NCBI GenBank assembly: GCA_003576705.1
Contig: QOZS01000056.1
Span: forward strand, 1 to 33,993
From: Desertibaculum subflavum
GTDB taxonomy: Bacteria > Pseudomonadota > Alphaproteobacteria > Ferrovibrionales > Ferrovibrionaceae
Reading direction: 5' to 3'
Length of the DNA: 33,993 nucleotides
Shown here: one piece after another, positions 16,220-23,962 of the stretch
Layout: each line of letters opens with the position of its first letter
Numbering within the stretch: the stretch's first letter is position 1
Position numbers and translations under genes: made by a program
The notes under the pieces: model-generated
Database searches by the model: none
Told to the model about the DNA's origin: nothing
Seen by the model: only the letters and a program-made list of their open reading frames with translations

Positions 16220-18214
16220 TCAGCCGCGGCCGGCTTCCGCCGCCTGTTCGTGCTCCGGCGCGGTGGCGTAGAGTGCCGCGGCTGCCGACTGGACCTGCGC
16301 CTGATACCGCTCGAACTGGATCAGCACGTCGTGGATCAGCTGGTCGCGCGAGAAGCCCATGACGTCGTAGCCGCGGCTGCCGTCGCTGAAGAAGGTGCGG
16401 GCTTCGTGGCGGGTTTCGCCGACGGTCGCGTCGAGGGCGGAGAAGGTCGGCAGCCGATGCTCTGCCGCCCGGACGCCATAGACGAAGTTGCGCATGCCCT
16501 CCGCCGGCACGACGAGACTGATGGAAAGCGCCGCGCCGTCGTGCTCGATCGAGCCGGCCCGCCCGCGCGCTGCCAGCTCGTGCGCGACCGATGCCAGGGC
16601 GGGCTCCACGGTTTGCTCGATGAAGCGCGCGATGTCCGGCCGGGCCGGCGTGTGCAGGATGAGGCCGAGCCGCCGCTGCCAGGAGAGCTCAGCGGTCGGA
16701 TGGGCGATCGCGACGGGCGCCGCGCGTCGCGCCAGGTCGCTGTTCATGCCGCGGAACAGCCCCCAGCACAGGATCAGCATCACCACGGCGAAGGGCAGCG
16801 CGCTGGCGATGGTGGCCGTCTGCAAGGCGGCGAGACCGCCGGCGAGCAACAGGACGGCCGCCACCACGCCTTCCAGGGCGCACCAGTAGACCCGCTGGAT
16901 GGCCGGCGTGTCCGTCTCGCCGCCCGCGGCGATGGTGTCGACCACCAGCGATCCCGAATCCGAGGAGGTGACGAAGAAGACGGCAACGAGCGCGACGGCG
17001 ATGCTGGAGGTGACGGCGCCGAGCGGCAGGTAGTCGAGGAAGTGGAACAGCGCCACGGCCACATCGGCGGAGACCGCTTCGGCAAGGGCGCCGCCGGCGA
17101 TGGTCGTGTCGACGAAGATCGCCGAATTGCCGAACGTGGTCATCCACAGGAAGGTGAAGCCGACCGGCACGAACAGAACCGCGGTGACGAACTCCCGCAC
17201 CGTCCGTCCGCGCGAGATGCGGGCGATGAACATGCCGACGAAAGGCGACCAGGAGATCCACCAGGCCCAGTAGAACAGCGTCCAGGAATCGATCCAGGGG
17301 CGCGGTTCGTAGGCGTAGATGTTGAAGGTCTTCAACACGATGTTGTCGAGGTAGAGCCCGATATTCTGCACGAGGTCCTTCAGCAGCTGGCCGGTCGGCC
17401 CGACCAGAAGGACGAAGAGCATCAGCGCGACGGCGAGGAGCATGTTGAGCTCGCTCAGGCGCCGCACGCCGCGATCGACGCCGGTAATGACCGACAGCGT
17501 GGCGACGGCGGTGATTGCGGCGATCAGCGTGACTTGCGTGGTCGCCGAGATCGGCAGGCCGACCAGATAATCCAGCCCCGCATTGATCTGCAGCACGCCG
17601 AAGCCGAGCGAGGTCGCGAGCCCGAAGATGGTGCCGACGATGGCGAAGATGTCGACCGCGTGGCCGATCCAGCCGTTGATGCGCTCCTTCAGGAAGGGAT
17701 AAAGGCCGGAGCGCAGGGTGAGGGGAAGGTTGTAGCGATAGCCGAAATAGGCGAGCGAGAGACCGACCACCGCATAGATGCCCCAGGCATGGATGCCCCA
17801 ATGGAAGAAGGTGACCAGCATGGCCTCGCGCTGGGCCGGAATGCTGCGCGGCGCGGCTTCCGGCGGCGCGCTGAAATGCATCATCGGCTCGCCGACCGCG
17901 AAGAACATCAGGCCGATGCCCATGCCGGCGGCGAACAGCATGGCGATCCAGGTGAGATAGGGAAAATCCGGCTCGGCATCGTCGGGGCCGAGCTTCAAGG
18001 TGCCGAAGCGGCTGAAGCCCAGCAGCAGCGACACCACCAGGAAGATCGCCACTGCCAGGATATAGAACCATCCGAACCGGTCGAGCACCGCGGATTGCAG
18101 GTCGCGGAAGGCGTTCTCGGCCGCTCCCGGCGCGAGCGCGGCCAGCGCGACGAAGGCGACGATGATGATCGAGGCGCCGATGAATACGGGCGGGTTGATC
18201 TTGAGCCTCTGCAT
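16220..18214 (-). CDS. betT: BCCT-family choline/betaine transporter, BetT type
   Basis: A 664-residue secondary transporter with about 12 transmembrane helices and a cytosolic C-terminal domain of about 165 residues, the layout and length of E. coli BetT. The substrate site holds the Trp-rich WAWWISWSPFVGMFIARISRGRTVR (split here around 316-340). KINPPVF at the start and the C-terminal NFVYGV and RGYDVMGFSRDQLI blocks also match BetT. The ion-site helix reads GMGIG (97-101), as in sodium-coupled BetP-type carriers, while E. coli BetT has an Asp at the last position. It imports choline, betaine or a related quaternary amine. The start at 18214 has GGAGGA upstream. It follows the DAO-family oxidoreductase by 65 bp. 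Confidence 0.92.
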   Translation of the reverse strand: MQRLKINPPVFIGASIIIVAFVALAALAPGAAENAFRDLQSAVLDRFGWFYILAVAIFLVVSLLLGFSRFGTLKLGPDDAEPDFPYLTWIAMLFAAGMGIGLMFFAVGEPMMHFSAPPEAAPRSIPAQREAMLVTFFHWGIHAWGIYAVVGLSLAYFGYRYNLPLTLRSGLYPFLKERINGWIGHAVDIFAIVGTIFGLATSLGFGVLQINAGLDYLVGLPISATTQVTLIAAITAVATLSVITGVDRGVRRLSELNMLLAVALMLFVLLVGPTGQLLKDLVQNIGLYLDNIVLKTFNIYAYEPRPWIDSWTLFYWAWWISWSPFVGMFIARISRGRTVREFVTAVLFVPVGFTFLWMTTFGNSAIFVDTTIAGGALAEAVSADVAVALFHFLDYLPLGAVTSSIAVALVAVFFVTSSDSGSLVVDTIAAGGETDTPAIQRVYWCALEGVVAAVLLLAGGLAALQTATIASALPFAVVMLILCWGLFRGMNSDLARRAAPVAIAHPTAELSWQRRLGLILHTPARPDIARFIEQTVEPALASVAHELAARGRAGSIEHDGAALSISLVVPAEGMRNFVYGVRAAEHRLPTFSALDATVGETRHEARTFFSDGSRGYDVMGFSRDQLIHDVLIQFERYQAQVQSAAAALYATAPEHEQAAEAGRG

Positions 18215-18279
18215 GGGCGAAATCCTCCGATGCCGCGGGCAGAAAGAAGTAAGCGCGGCAGGACGGGAAATGGTTCCCG

Positions 18280-19596
18280 TCAGGGGCTGGAAAACCGAGC
18301 GTAGCGCAGGGCCGAGAGGTCGATGGCAGGGCGTCTCCCTGTGACGATCTCCGCCATCGCGTGGCCGGCGCCGGGCCCGATGCCGAAGCCGTGGCCGGAG
18401 AAGCCGGTGGCGAGGAAGAGGCCGGGCAGGGTGGCGACCGCGTCGAGCACCGGCAGCTCGTCCGGCGTCACGTCGATGATGCCGGCCCATTGCTGCGCCG
18501 CCTTTGCCTCGGCGAGGGCGGGGTAGAGGTCGCGGGCCGCGCGCAGCACGTCGTCCAGCAGATGCGTGTCGGGATCCGGATGCAGTACGCGGATCGCCTC
18601 GAACGGGCTCGCCTGGTCCGGCTGCCAGCGGCGGCTCTGCAGCGCATCGAAGAACGGCTTGCCGAAGCGGAGGCGCATGATGCGCCAGTTGCGCCGCAGG
18701 ATCGGCGTGAAGGCACCGAGGTGCCGGAACGCCGCGGGGATGATGTCGAAGGTCGCCGCGCCGCTGCGGGCGATGGTGTAGCCGCCATCGGCGCGTGGCC
18801 GGATCGAGGCGCCCTTGGCGCCGAAGGCGCTTTCGGAGAAGCGCGGCGCCGCCGTGGTGCGCAGCACCGAGGATTTGACGCCGAGCTGCGGCAGCGCGAG
18901 CCCGGCATTCTCCAGGAAAGCGCGCGACCAGACGCCGCCGGCCAGCACCACCGAGGCGCAGCGGATGGTGCCGCGCTCGGTCACCACGCCACTGATGCGG
19001 CCGGCTTGACGGTCGAGCGCGCGTACCGCCGTGGCCTCGTGGATCTCGGCGCCGAGCGCGCGCGCCGCGCGGGCGATGGCCGGTACCGCCTTCCAGGGCT
19101 CGGCCCGGGCGTCGCTCGGCGTGGTGAGCGCGGCGCGCACCCGCCGGTCGGAGCGGCCGAGCATGGCGGCGGCTTCTTCGGGCCCAAGCAGGCGGGTGTC
19201 GAGCTGGTAGGCGCGGGCATGTTCGAGCCAGGCCTCGCGCTCGGCGAGCTCGGCCTCGGTCTCGGCGAGCGAAGTGACCCCGCCGACCGTGAAGCCGATA
19301 TCCTCGTCCAAGGTCGGCACGATCTCGTGCCAGCGGCGCAGGCTTTCGATCATCAGCGCGAGCTCGCCCGGATCGCGGTTCTGCTTGCGGATCCAGCCCC
19401 AGTTGCGCGACGACTGCTCGCCGGCGACGCGGCCCTTCTCGCAGACCACGACGCGCACGCCGCGCGTTGCCAGGTAGTAGGCGGTCGAGATGCCGGCGAT
19501 GCCGCCGCCGATCACCACCACATCCGCCGCTTCCGGCAGCAGCCGGTCGCCGGCCTGGCCGCGATCGGCGGCGGTGGTGAGGGGAGGGGGCAGCAT
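18280..19596 (-). CDS. FAD-dependent oxidoreductase (DAO family)
   Basis: A 438-residue flavoenzyme of the D-amino-acid/sarcosine oxidase fold. The FAD-binding GGGIAG is at about 30-35 in VVVIGGGIAGISTAYYLA, ending at the ribose-binding Glu53. The conserved QSSRNWGWIRKQNRDP follows at about 61-76, and the second nucleotide contact is TGFSGHGFGIGPGAG near residue 400. It probably oxidises an amine or N-methyl compound. It lies directly upstream of betT on the same strand, which suggests that it works on what the transporter brings in. Start ATG at 19596, with AAGAAGGG upstream. The 176-bp gap to the cupin gene (19597-19772) holds no gene that I can see. Confidence 0.88.
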   Translation of the reverse strand: MLPPPLTTAADRGQAGDRLLPEAADVVVIGGGIAGISTAYYLATRGVRVVVCEKGRVAGEQSSRNWGWIRKQNRDPGELALMIESLRRWHEIVPTLDEDIGFTVGGVTSLAETEAELAEREAWLEHARAYQLDTRLLGPEEAAAMLGRSDRRVRAALTTPSDARAEPWKAVPAIARAARALGAEIHEATAVRALDRQAGRISGVVTERGTIRCASVVLAGGVWSRAFLENAGLALPQLGVKSSVLRTTAAPRFSESAFGAKGASIRPRADGGYTIARSGAATFDIIPAAFRHLGAFTPILRRNWRIMRLRFGKPFFDALQSRRWQPDQASPFEAIRVLHPDPDTHLLDDVLRAARDLYPALAEAKAAQQWAGIIDVTPDELPVLDAVATLPGLFLATGFSGHGFGIGPGAGHAMAEIVTGRRPAIDLSALRYARFSSP

Positions 19597-19772
19597 GGCG
19601 AGGCCCTTCTTCGGCCGGTGCGCGACGGGAGACGTGGCGCCGACGGGGCCCGATGGCCGGGCCCGCCCAGGAATCGAACGCCGCTCGCCCGATGCTACGC
19701 CATCCGGGCCGGCGCCGTCGCGTCCTGCGCCGATCCCAGCATGGCCAGTGTCCCCTCAGGCGATCGCGAAAA

Positions 19773-20675
19773 TCAGACGAAGGCGAAGCCCATGGTGCGG
19801 CCGTGGTAGTAGAACCCGCCGTCCTGCACGATCAGCGCCAGGGCGATTTCCTCGTCGCCGACTTCGTCCGCGGCCGGCCGGTCGTTGCTGTGGCCGTGCT
19901 CGGCGCCGGCCGGCGTCAGCAGGGTGACGTTCGGCGTCCATGCAAAGCTGTGGCCGCCGATGGTCGAGGCGCAGCCGGCCTCGCGCAGCGCGAGCACGAT
20001 GGCGGCGGCGTTGTGGCGATGCGGCCGCTGTGCCTCGCCCGGCCGGACGGCGTTGAGGGTCAAGGTCATGGCGGGCAGGCAGGTGCCGAGCGTCTCGGTC
20101 CGCTCGGTCGCCATGAAGAGCGCGCGGCCCGGCGTGTCCGGCGCCATCGGGCGGTCGTAGAGCAGGCGCAGCTCGCGCGCGATATCCGCCGCGCGGTAAT
20201 GCGTGATGTCGATCGGCGATTGCGCGGGCGGCGCCGGGCGGACGCCGGCGAAGGCGAGGGCCGGCTCGTCCGTCGTCACCCAGAGCACGGCGTCGGTCGC
20301 GGCACGGAAGGTCGAGGCCACGCCGCCGGGCAGCGCCAGGACGTCGCCTGCGGCCCATTCGATCGCGTCAGCGCCGCGGCGCAGCTCACCGCTGCCGCGC
20401 AGCACGACCCAGATCTCGCCGCTGGCGGCGAGCGTGCAGGCGAGCTCGTCGCCGGCGCGGATCCGGGCATAGCGTGTCAGCATGAAGGGCGTGGTCGCCG
20501 GATAGGGTGTGCCGAGCGGGCCGGAGAGGTCGAGCGGCACGAAACCGGTCGGCGTCTCTTCGGCGAAGGCGAGCTGCATCTCGGCGGTGAAGGCTTGCGG
20601 CCGGATCTCGGGCCGCTTGATGTTGAAACCCCGCTCGACGGGCACAAAGCGGGCGCGCTCGGCATAGATCGACAT
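19773..20675 (-). CDS. bicupin protein, gentisate-dioxygenase-like
   Basis: A 300-residue protein with two cupin barrels. The N-terminal one (about 60-140) lacks the metal-binding His pair. The C-terminal one (about 205-295) keeps PHRHN (His219, His221) and a later AEHGHSN (His260 or His262), so only the second should hold iron or another metal. The layout resembles gentisate or salicylate 1,2-dioxygenases, but the substrate is unknown. I start at the ATG at 20675 because GGGGAGGA precedes it. An upstream start at 20735 would overlap the SDR gene. It is 22 bp after the SDR stop, in the same operon. Confidence 0.85.
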   Translation of the reverse strand: MSIYAERARFVPVERGFNIKRPEIRPQAFTAEMQLAFAEETPTGFVPLDLSGPLGTPYPATTPFMLTRYARIRAGDELACTLAASGEIWVVLRGSGELRRGADAIEWAAGDVLALPGGVASTFRAATDAVLWVTTDEPALAFAGVRPAPPAQSPIDITHYRAADIARELRLLYDRPMAPDTPGRALFMATERTETLGTCLPAMTLTLNAVRPGEAQRPHRHNAAAIVLALREAGCASTIGGHSFAWTPNVTLLTPAGAEHGHSNDRPAADEVGDEEIALALIVQDGGFYYHGRTMGFAFV

Positions 20676-20697
20676 GATTTTCCTCCCCTGGCGCCGG

Positions 20698-21474
20698 TCA
20701 GAGGGCCATGAAGCCGCCATCGGTGCAGAGCACATGGCCGACCACGAAGGAAGCGGCGTCGGAGGCGAGCCAGACCACCGCCTCGGCGACTTCCTCCGGC
20801 TGGCCCATGCGGCGCAGCGGCAATCCCGCGGCGACGGCGCTCATGTCCATGATCTTCGATGCCAGCATCATGTCGGTGACGACGCGGCCCGGCGCCACCG
20901 CGTTGATGCGGATGCCCTGCTCGGCATATTCCATCGCCGCCGAGCGGGTGAGCGAGATCAGCGCCGCCTTCGACGCCGAATAGAGCGCGAGGCCGGGATT
21001 GGGATTGCGCAGGCCGCTCACCGACGTGTTGACGACGATGGCGCCCTTGCCCTGCCGCGCCATCAGGCGGATCTGGTGCTGCAGCGAGAGGTAGACCGAC
21101 TTCACGTTGGTGTCGAAGACACGGTCGTAGAGCGCGGAATCCTGCTCGGCGATCGGCGCGCGCGGCTCCTGATAGCCCGCATTGTTGAAGGCGATGTCGA
21201 GGCGGCCATGAGTGTCGCCGATCGTGCCGTGCAGACGGTCGATGGCGGCGGGCAGGGTGAGGTCGGCGGAGATGAACTCGGCGCGGGCGCCGATGGCGGC
21301 GAGGTCGGCGACCGCCTTCGCGCCCTCCGCCTGGCGCCGGCCGGCGATGACCACCGTCGCGCCGCGCCGGCCGAAGGCGAGCGCCGCGGCACGGCCGATG
21401 CCGGTGGCGCCGCCGGTGACGAGAACGACCTTGCCGCTGAAATCCTGCCTGAAATCTTGCCTGGGATCCTGCAT
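20698..21474 (-). CDS. short-chain dehydrogenase/reductase
   Basis: A 258-residue classical SDR. The cofactor motif TGGATGIGR is at about 20-28, NNAG is at about 93-96, the catalytic Ser lies in NTSVSG, and YSASK supplies Tyr and Lys near 160-164. The basic residues after the second strand (AGRRQ) suggest NADP(H). The N-terminus has a duplicated RQDF (RQDFRQDF), a small in-frame repeat. It oxidises or reduces a hydroxy or keto group in the operon's unknown substrate. It follows the acyl-CoA dehydrogenase gene by 12 bp and precedes the cupin by 22 bp. Confidence 0.92.
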   Translation of the reverse strand: MQDPRQDFRQDFSGKVVLVTGGATGIGRAAALAFGRRGATVVIAGRRQAEGAKAVADLAAIGARAEFISADLTLPAAIDRLHGTIGDTHGRLDIAFNNAGYQEPRAPIAEQDSALYDRVFDTNVKSVYLSLQHQIRLMARQGKGAIVVNTSVSGLRNPNPGLALYSASKAALISLTRSAAMEYAEQGIRINAVAPGRVVTDMMLASKIMDMSAVAAGLPLRRMGQPEEVAEAVVWLASDAASFVVGHVLCTDGGFMAL

Positions 21475-21486
21475 GGCCGTCGCGCC

Positions 21487-23199
21487 TCAGCCGTCGATCC
21501 GCGCGCGCTCGACGATGGCGCGCTGGCCGATGCCGGCCGGCAGGCTGCCGAAGCAGGCGCCGCCATCCGGGTCGAGCCGGGTGGCGCAGAAGGCATCGGC
21601 GATCGCGGGCGGCGAATGGCGGATCAGCAGGCTGGCCTGGAGGGCGGTTGCCATCCGCTCGACGATGCGGCGGGCGCGGCCTTCGCGCTCTTCCGGCCGG
21701 GCGAGCTCGGCGGCGAGACGCTCGACCGCGCGGTCGAGGCGGCGGTCGCCGCCCTTGGCCAGCGCGATCTCGTCGAGGAAGGCGGGGACGGTTTCGGGGG
21801 ATCTGTCGGCGGCGCGCAGCACGTCGAGCGCGATGATGTTGCCGCTGCCCTCCCAGATGCCGTTGAGCGGCGCCTCGCGGTAGAGCCTGGCCATCGGGCC
21901 CTCCTCGATGAAGCCGTTGCCGCCGTGGCATTCCAGCGCCTCGTGCACCACGCCGACGACGCGCTTGCAGTTCCAGTACTTGGCAACGGGGGTGCCGATG
22001 CGGACCAGCAGCGCGGCGCGCTTATCGCCGGCTTCCTCGTCATCGACCGCCCGCGCCAGGCGGAAGGCGAGCAGCGTGGCGGCCTCGACCTCGATCGCGA
22101 GGTCGGCCAGCACGTTCTGCATCAGCGGCTGGTCGATCAGCGCGCGCTGGAAGGCGCGGCGCTCCGCGGTGTGGTGCAAGGCTTCCGCCAGCGCGCGGCG
22201 CATCAGCCCGGCCGAGCCGACGGCGAAGTCGAGCCGGGTGAGATGCGTCATCGCCAGCGCCGCCTTGACGCCCTGGCCTTCCTCGCCGACCAGCCAGGCG
22301 AGGGCGCCGCGATATTCGATCTCGCTCGAGGCGTTCGACTTGTTGCCGCACTTGTCCTTCAGCCGCTGGATCAGCAGGCGGTTGCGCGATCCGTCGGGCA
22401 GCCAGCCCGGCAGCAGGAAGCAGGAGAGGCCGCGATCGGTCTGGCCCAAGGTGACGAAGACGTCGCTGTGCGGCACCGAGAAGAACCATTTGTGGCCGTC
22501 GACCAGATAGGCCTCGCCGGGGCCGCGGCGCGGGCCGGCCGGGCGGGCCGTGGTCTGCGTGGCGCGGAGATCGGAGCCGGCCTGCTTCTCGGTCAGGGTC
22601 ATGCCGACGGTGCCGCCGGTCTTGGCCTGCATCGGCGCCGGTCGGGGGTCGTAGCGCGAGGACAGGATGAAGGGCTCCCACACCGCCGCGAGATCCGGCT
22701 GCAGCCGGAGCGCCGGGATCGCCGAATAGGTCATGCCGAGCGGGCAGCAGATGCCGTTCTCGCCCTGGTTCCAGAGATAGGAGAGCGCGGCGCGCGCGAC
22801 ATGCGCGCCGGGCTCGCGCGCTGTCCAGGCCAGCGCATGCGTTTGCTGCCCGATGGCGAGCGACATCAGCTCGTGCCAGGCGGGATGGAACTCGATCTCG
22901 TCGACGCGGTGGCCGAAGCGGTCATGCGCACGCAGCTCCGGAATGTGCCGGTTGGCGTCCCGGGCGAGCCCGGCCACCTCGGCGCTGGCGACGGTGGCGC
23001 CGGCTTCGGCCAGCAGCGGTTCGGCCCAGGCGATCTTCTCGCGCGCGGCGATCTCGCGCAGCAGACGGTCGCCGGTGAAGGCGTTGTGGCCGGCGAGCGG
23101 GCTCGCCTGGTTCATCACCTCGTGCGTCGCATAGCCGTCCGCCGGCAGGGCGGGCAGGCGGGCGAACAGGCGCGCTGGCGCGTCGTTGGCGGCGCTCAT
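21487..23199 (-). CDS. aidB: AidB-like acyl-CoA dehydrogenase
   Basis: A 570-residue flavoprotein of the acyl-CoA dehydrogenase superfamily, AidB branch. It carries the AidB-typical segments FHPAWHELM, MTLTEKQAGSD, DGHKWFFSVPHSD, RLKDKCGNKSNAS and LYREAPLNGIWEGSGNI. The length fits the family (E. coli AidB has 541 residues). E. coli AidB belongs to the response to alkylating damage and binds DNA. Here the gene sits between tetR and an SDR gene, which points instead to catabolism or detoxification of a small molecule. Its ATG overlaps the tetR stop (ATGA, 23196-23199), so the two are coupled. The symbol marks the family; function in DNA repair is not implied. Confidence 0.88.
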   Translation of the reverse strand: MSAANDAPARLFARLPALPADGYATHEVMNQASPLAGHNAFTGDRLLREIAAREKIAWAEPLLAEAGATVASAEVAGLARDANRHIPELRAHDRFGHRVDEIEFHPAWHELMSLAIGQQTHALAWTAREPGAHVARAALSYLWNQGENGICCPLGMTYSAIPALRLQPDLAAVWEPFILSSRYDPRPAPMQAKTGGTVGMTLTEKQAGSDLRATQTTARPAGPRRGPGEAYLVDGHKWFFSVPHSDVFVTLGQTDRGLSCFLLPGWLPDGSRNRLLIQRLKDKCGNKSNASSEIEYRGALAWLVGEEGQGVKAALAMTHLTRLDFAVGSAGLMRRALAEALHHTAERRAFQRALIDQPLMQNVLADLAIEVEAATLLAFRLARAVDDEEAGDKRAALLVRIGTPVAKYWNCKRVVGVVHEALECHGGNGFIEEGPMARLYREAPLNGIWEGSGNIIALDVLRAADRSPETVPAFLDEIALAKGGDRRLDRAVERLAAELARPEEREGRARRIVERMATALQASLLIRHSPPAIADAFCATRLDPDGGACFGSLPAGIGQRAIVERARIDG

Positions 23200-23822
23200 G
23201 CCTCGGTCTCCGAATTGTTCAGACTGGCGCGCAGGCAGAACCGCGCGACCTGGTCGATCAGATGGCGGTCGGCGCGGGCGCCGCTGCCGCGCGACGGCGC
23301 GAGCGGCCCGACCAGCGCCTCCATGAAGGCGCCAACGATGCAGGCGGCGGCGACGGCGGGATCGAGCCGGGGGAAGGCGCCGCGCATGATGCCCTCGCGC
23401 AGGATGCGCTCGAAGCAATGCGCGAGCTGGGCCCGGTAGTCGAGGCGGACGGTCTCGACCTCCGGGTCGACCGGCTCGGCGATCAGGGCATAGGCGAGGC
23501 GGCGGCCCTGCAGCGCGCGGCTCGCGAAGGTGCGGATGGCGGCGGACAGCTTTTCCGGCGGCGCGCCGGCCGCGTCGGCGACCGCCCGCACGATGCCGAC
23601 CTCGCGGGCCGAGACCGTGGCGACGAGCTCGGCGCAGAGCGCGGCCTTGGACGGCCAGTAGCGGTAGACCGTGCCGGTGGCGATGCCGGAAGCGGCGGCG
23701 ACGTTGTCGATCTGCGCGGCCGGCCAGCCGCCCTCGGCGACCAGGCCGCGTGCCGCCTTCAGGATGCGGGCCCGCTTGTCGGCGAGACGCTGGGCCGCTT
23801 CGTCGGTGCGCCGGTATGCCAT
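23196..23822 (-). CDS. TetR-family transcriptional repressor
   Basis: A 208-residue TetR regulator. The N-terminal helix-turn-helix covers about residues 10-65 (ARILKAARGLVAEGG, then IATGTVYRYWPSKAAL). The rest is the usual variable ligand-binding helical domain. It is the first gene of the minus-strand run and overlaps the AidB-like gene by 4 nt. Two closely similar palindromes lie 27-66 bp upstream of its start, so it very likely represses itself and the operon and is released by a pathway metabolite. The ligand is unknown. Confidence 0.93.
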   Translation of the reverse strand: MAYRRTDEAAQRLADKRARILKAARGLVAEGGWPAAQIDNVAAASGIATGTVYRYWPSKAALCAELVATVSAREVGIVRAVADAAGAPPEKLSAAIRTFASRALQGRRLAYALIAEPVDPEVETVRLDYRAQLAHCFERILREGIMRGAFPRLDPAVAAACIVGAFMEALVGPLAPSRGSGARADRHLIDQVARFCLRASLNNSETEA

Positions 23823-23848
23823 CGCCGCGATCGATCCCGGGAAAGAAG

Positions 23849-23862
23849 TGAACTCAGGTTCA
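23849..23862. promoter_or_regulatory. TetR operator, site A
   Basis: TGAACTCAGGTTCA has perfect 5-bp inverted arms (TGAAC/GTTCA). It shares its arms with site B, 24 bp away, and lies downstream of the probable promoter, in the tetR leader. Two matching palindromes at the head of a tetR operon make the assignment strong. Confidence 0.75.
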
Positions 23863-23870
23863 GCAGGAGA

Positions 23871-23888
23871 AATGAACCTCGGTTCATT
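23871..23888. promoter_or_regulatory. TetR operator, site B
   Basis: AATGAACCTCGGTTCATT has perfect 8-bp arms around a 2-nt centre. The core TGAACCTCGGTTCA matches site A at 12 of 14 positions. It abuts the -35-like TTGACA on the minus strand (23893-23888), so bound repressor would cover the promoter spacer. Confidence 0.8.
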
Positions 23889-23893
23889 GTCAA
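23888..23893 (-). promoter_or_regulatory. -35 element of the tetR operon promoter
   Basis: A consensus TTGACA on the minus strand, followed by the operator-B palindrome where the spacer should be. No good -10 hexamer is found 16-18 bp on (TCTCCT at 17), so the promoter call rests on the -35 and on the operators. Confidence 0.5.
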
Positions 23894-23962
23894 GCGGCGG
23901 AGCGGGGCGGCGCGCGCCTTACCTGGAGGGTGCGAAATCTGGCCGGCCGCGCCGAGCGGCGC

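Noticed and set aside
16250..18304. A 684-residue plus-strand frame, rich in Asp/Glu/Arg/Gly, over betT.
   Set aside because: It mirrors the hydrophobic codons of the transporter read backwards and has no motif of its own.
19660..19690. A T-loop-like sequence (GTTCGATTCC on the minus strand) between the cupin and DAO genes.
   Set aside because: No acceptor, D-arm or anticodon stem can be built around it; it is not a tRNA or an attachment copy of the tRNA-Ser end.
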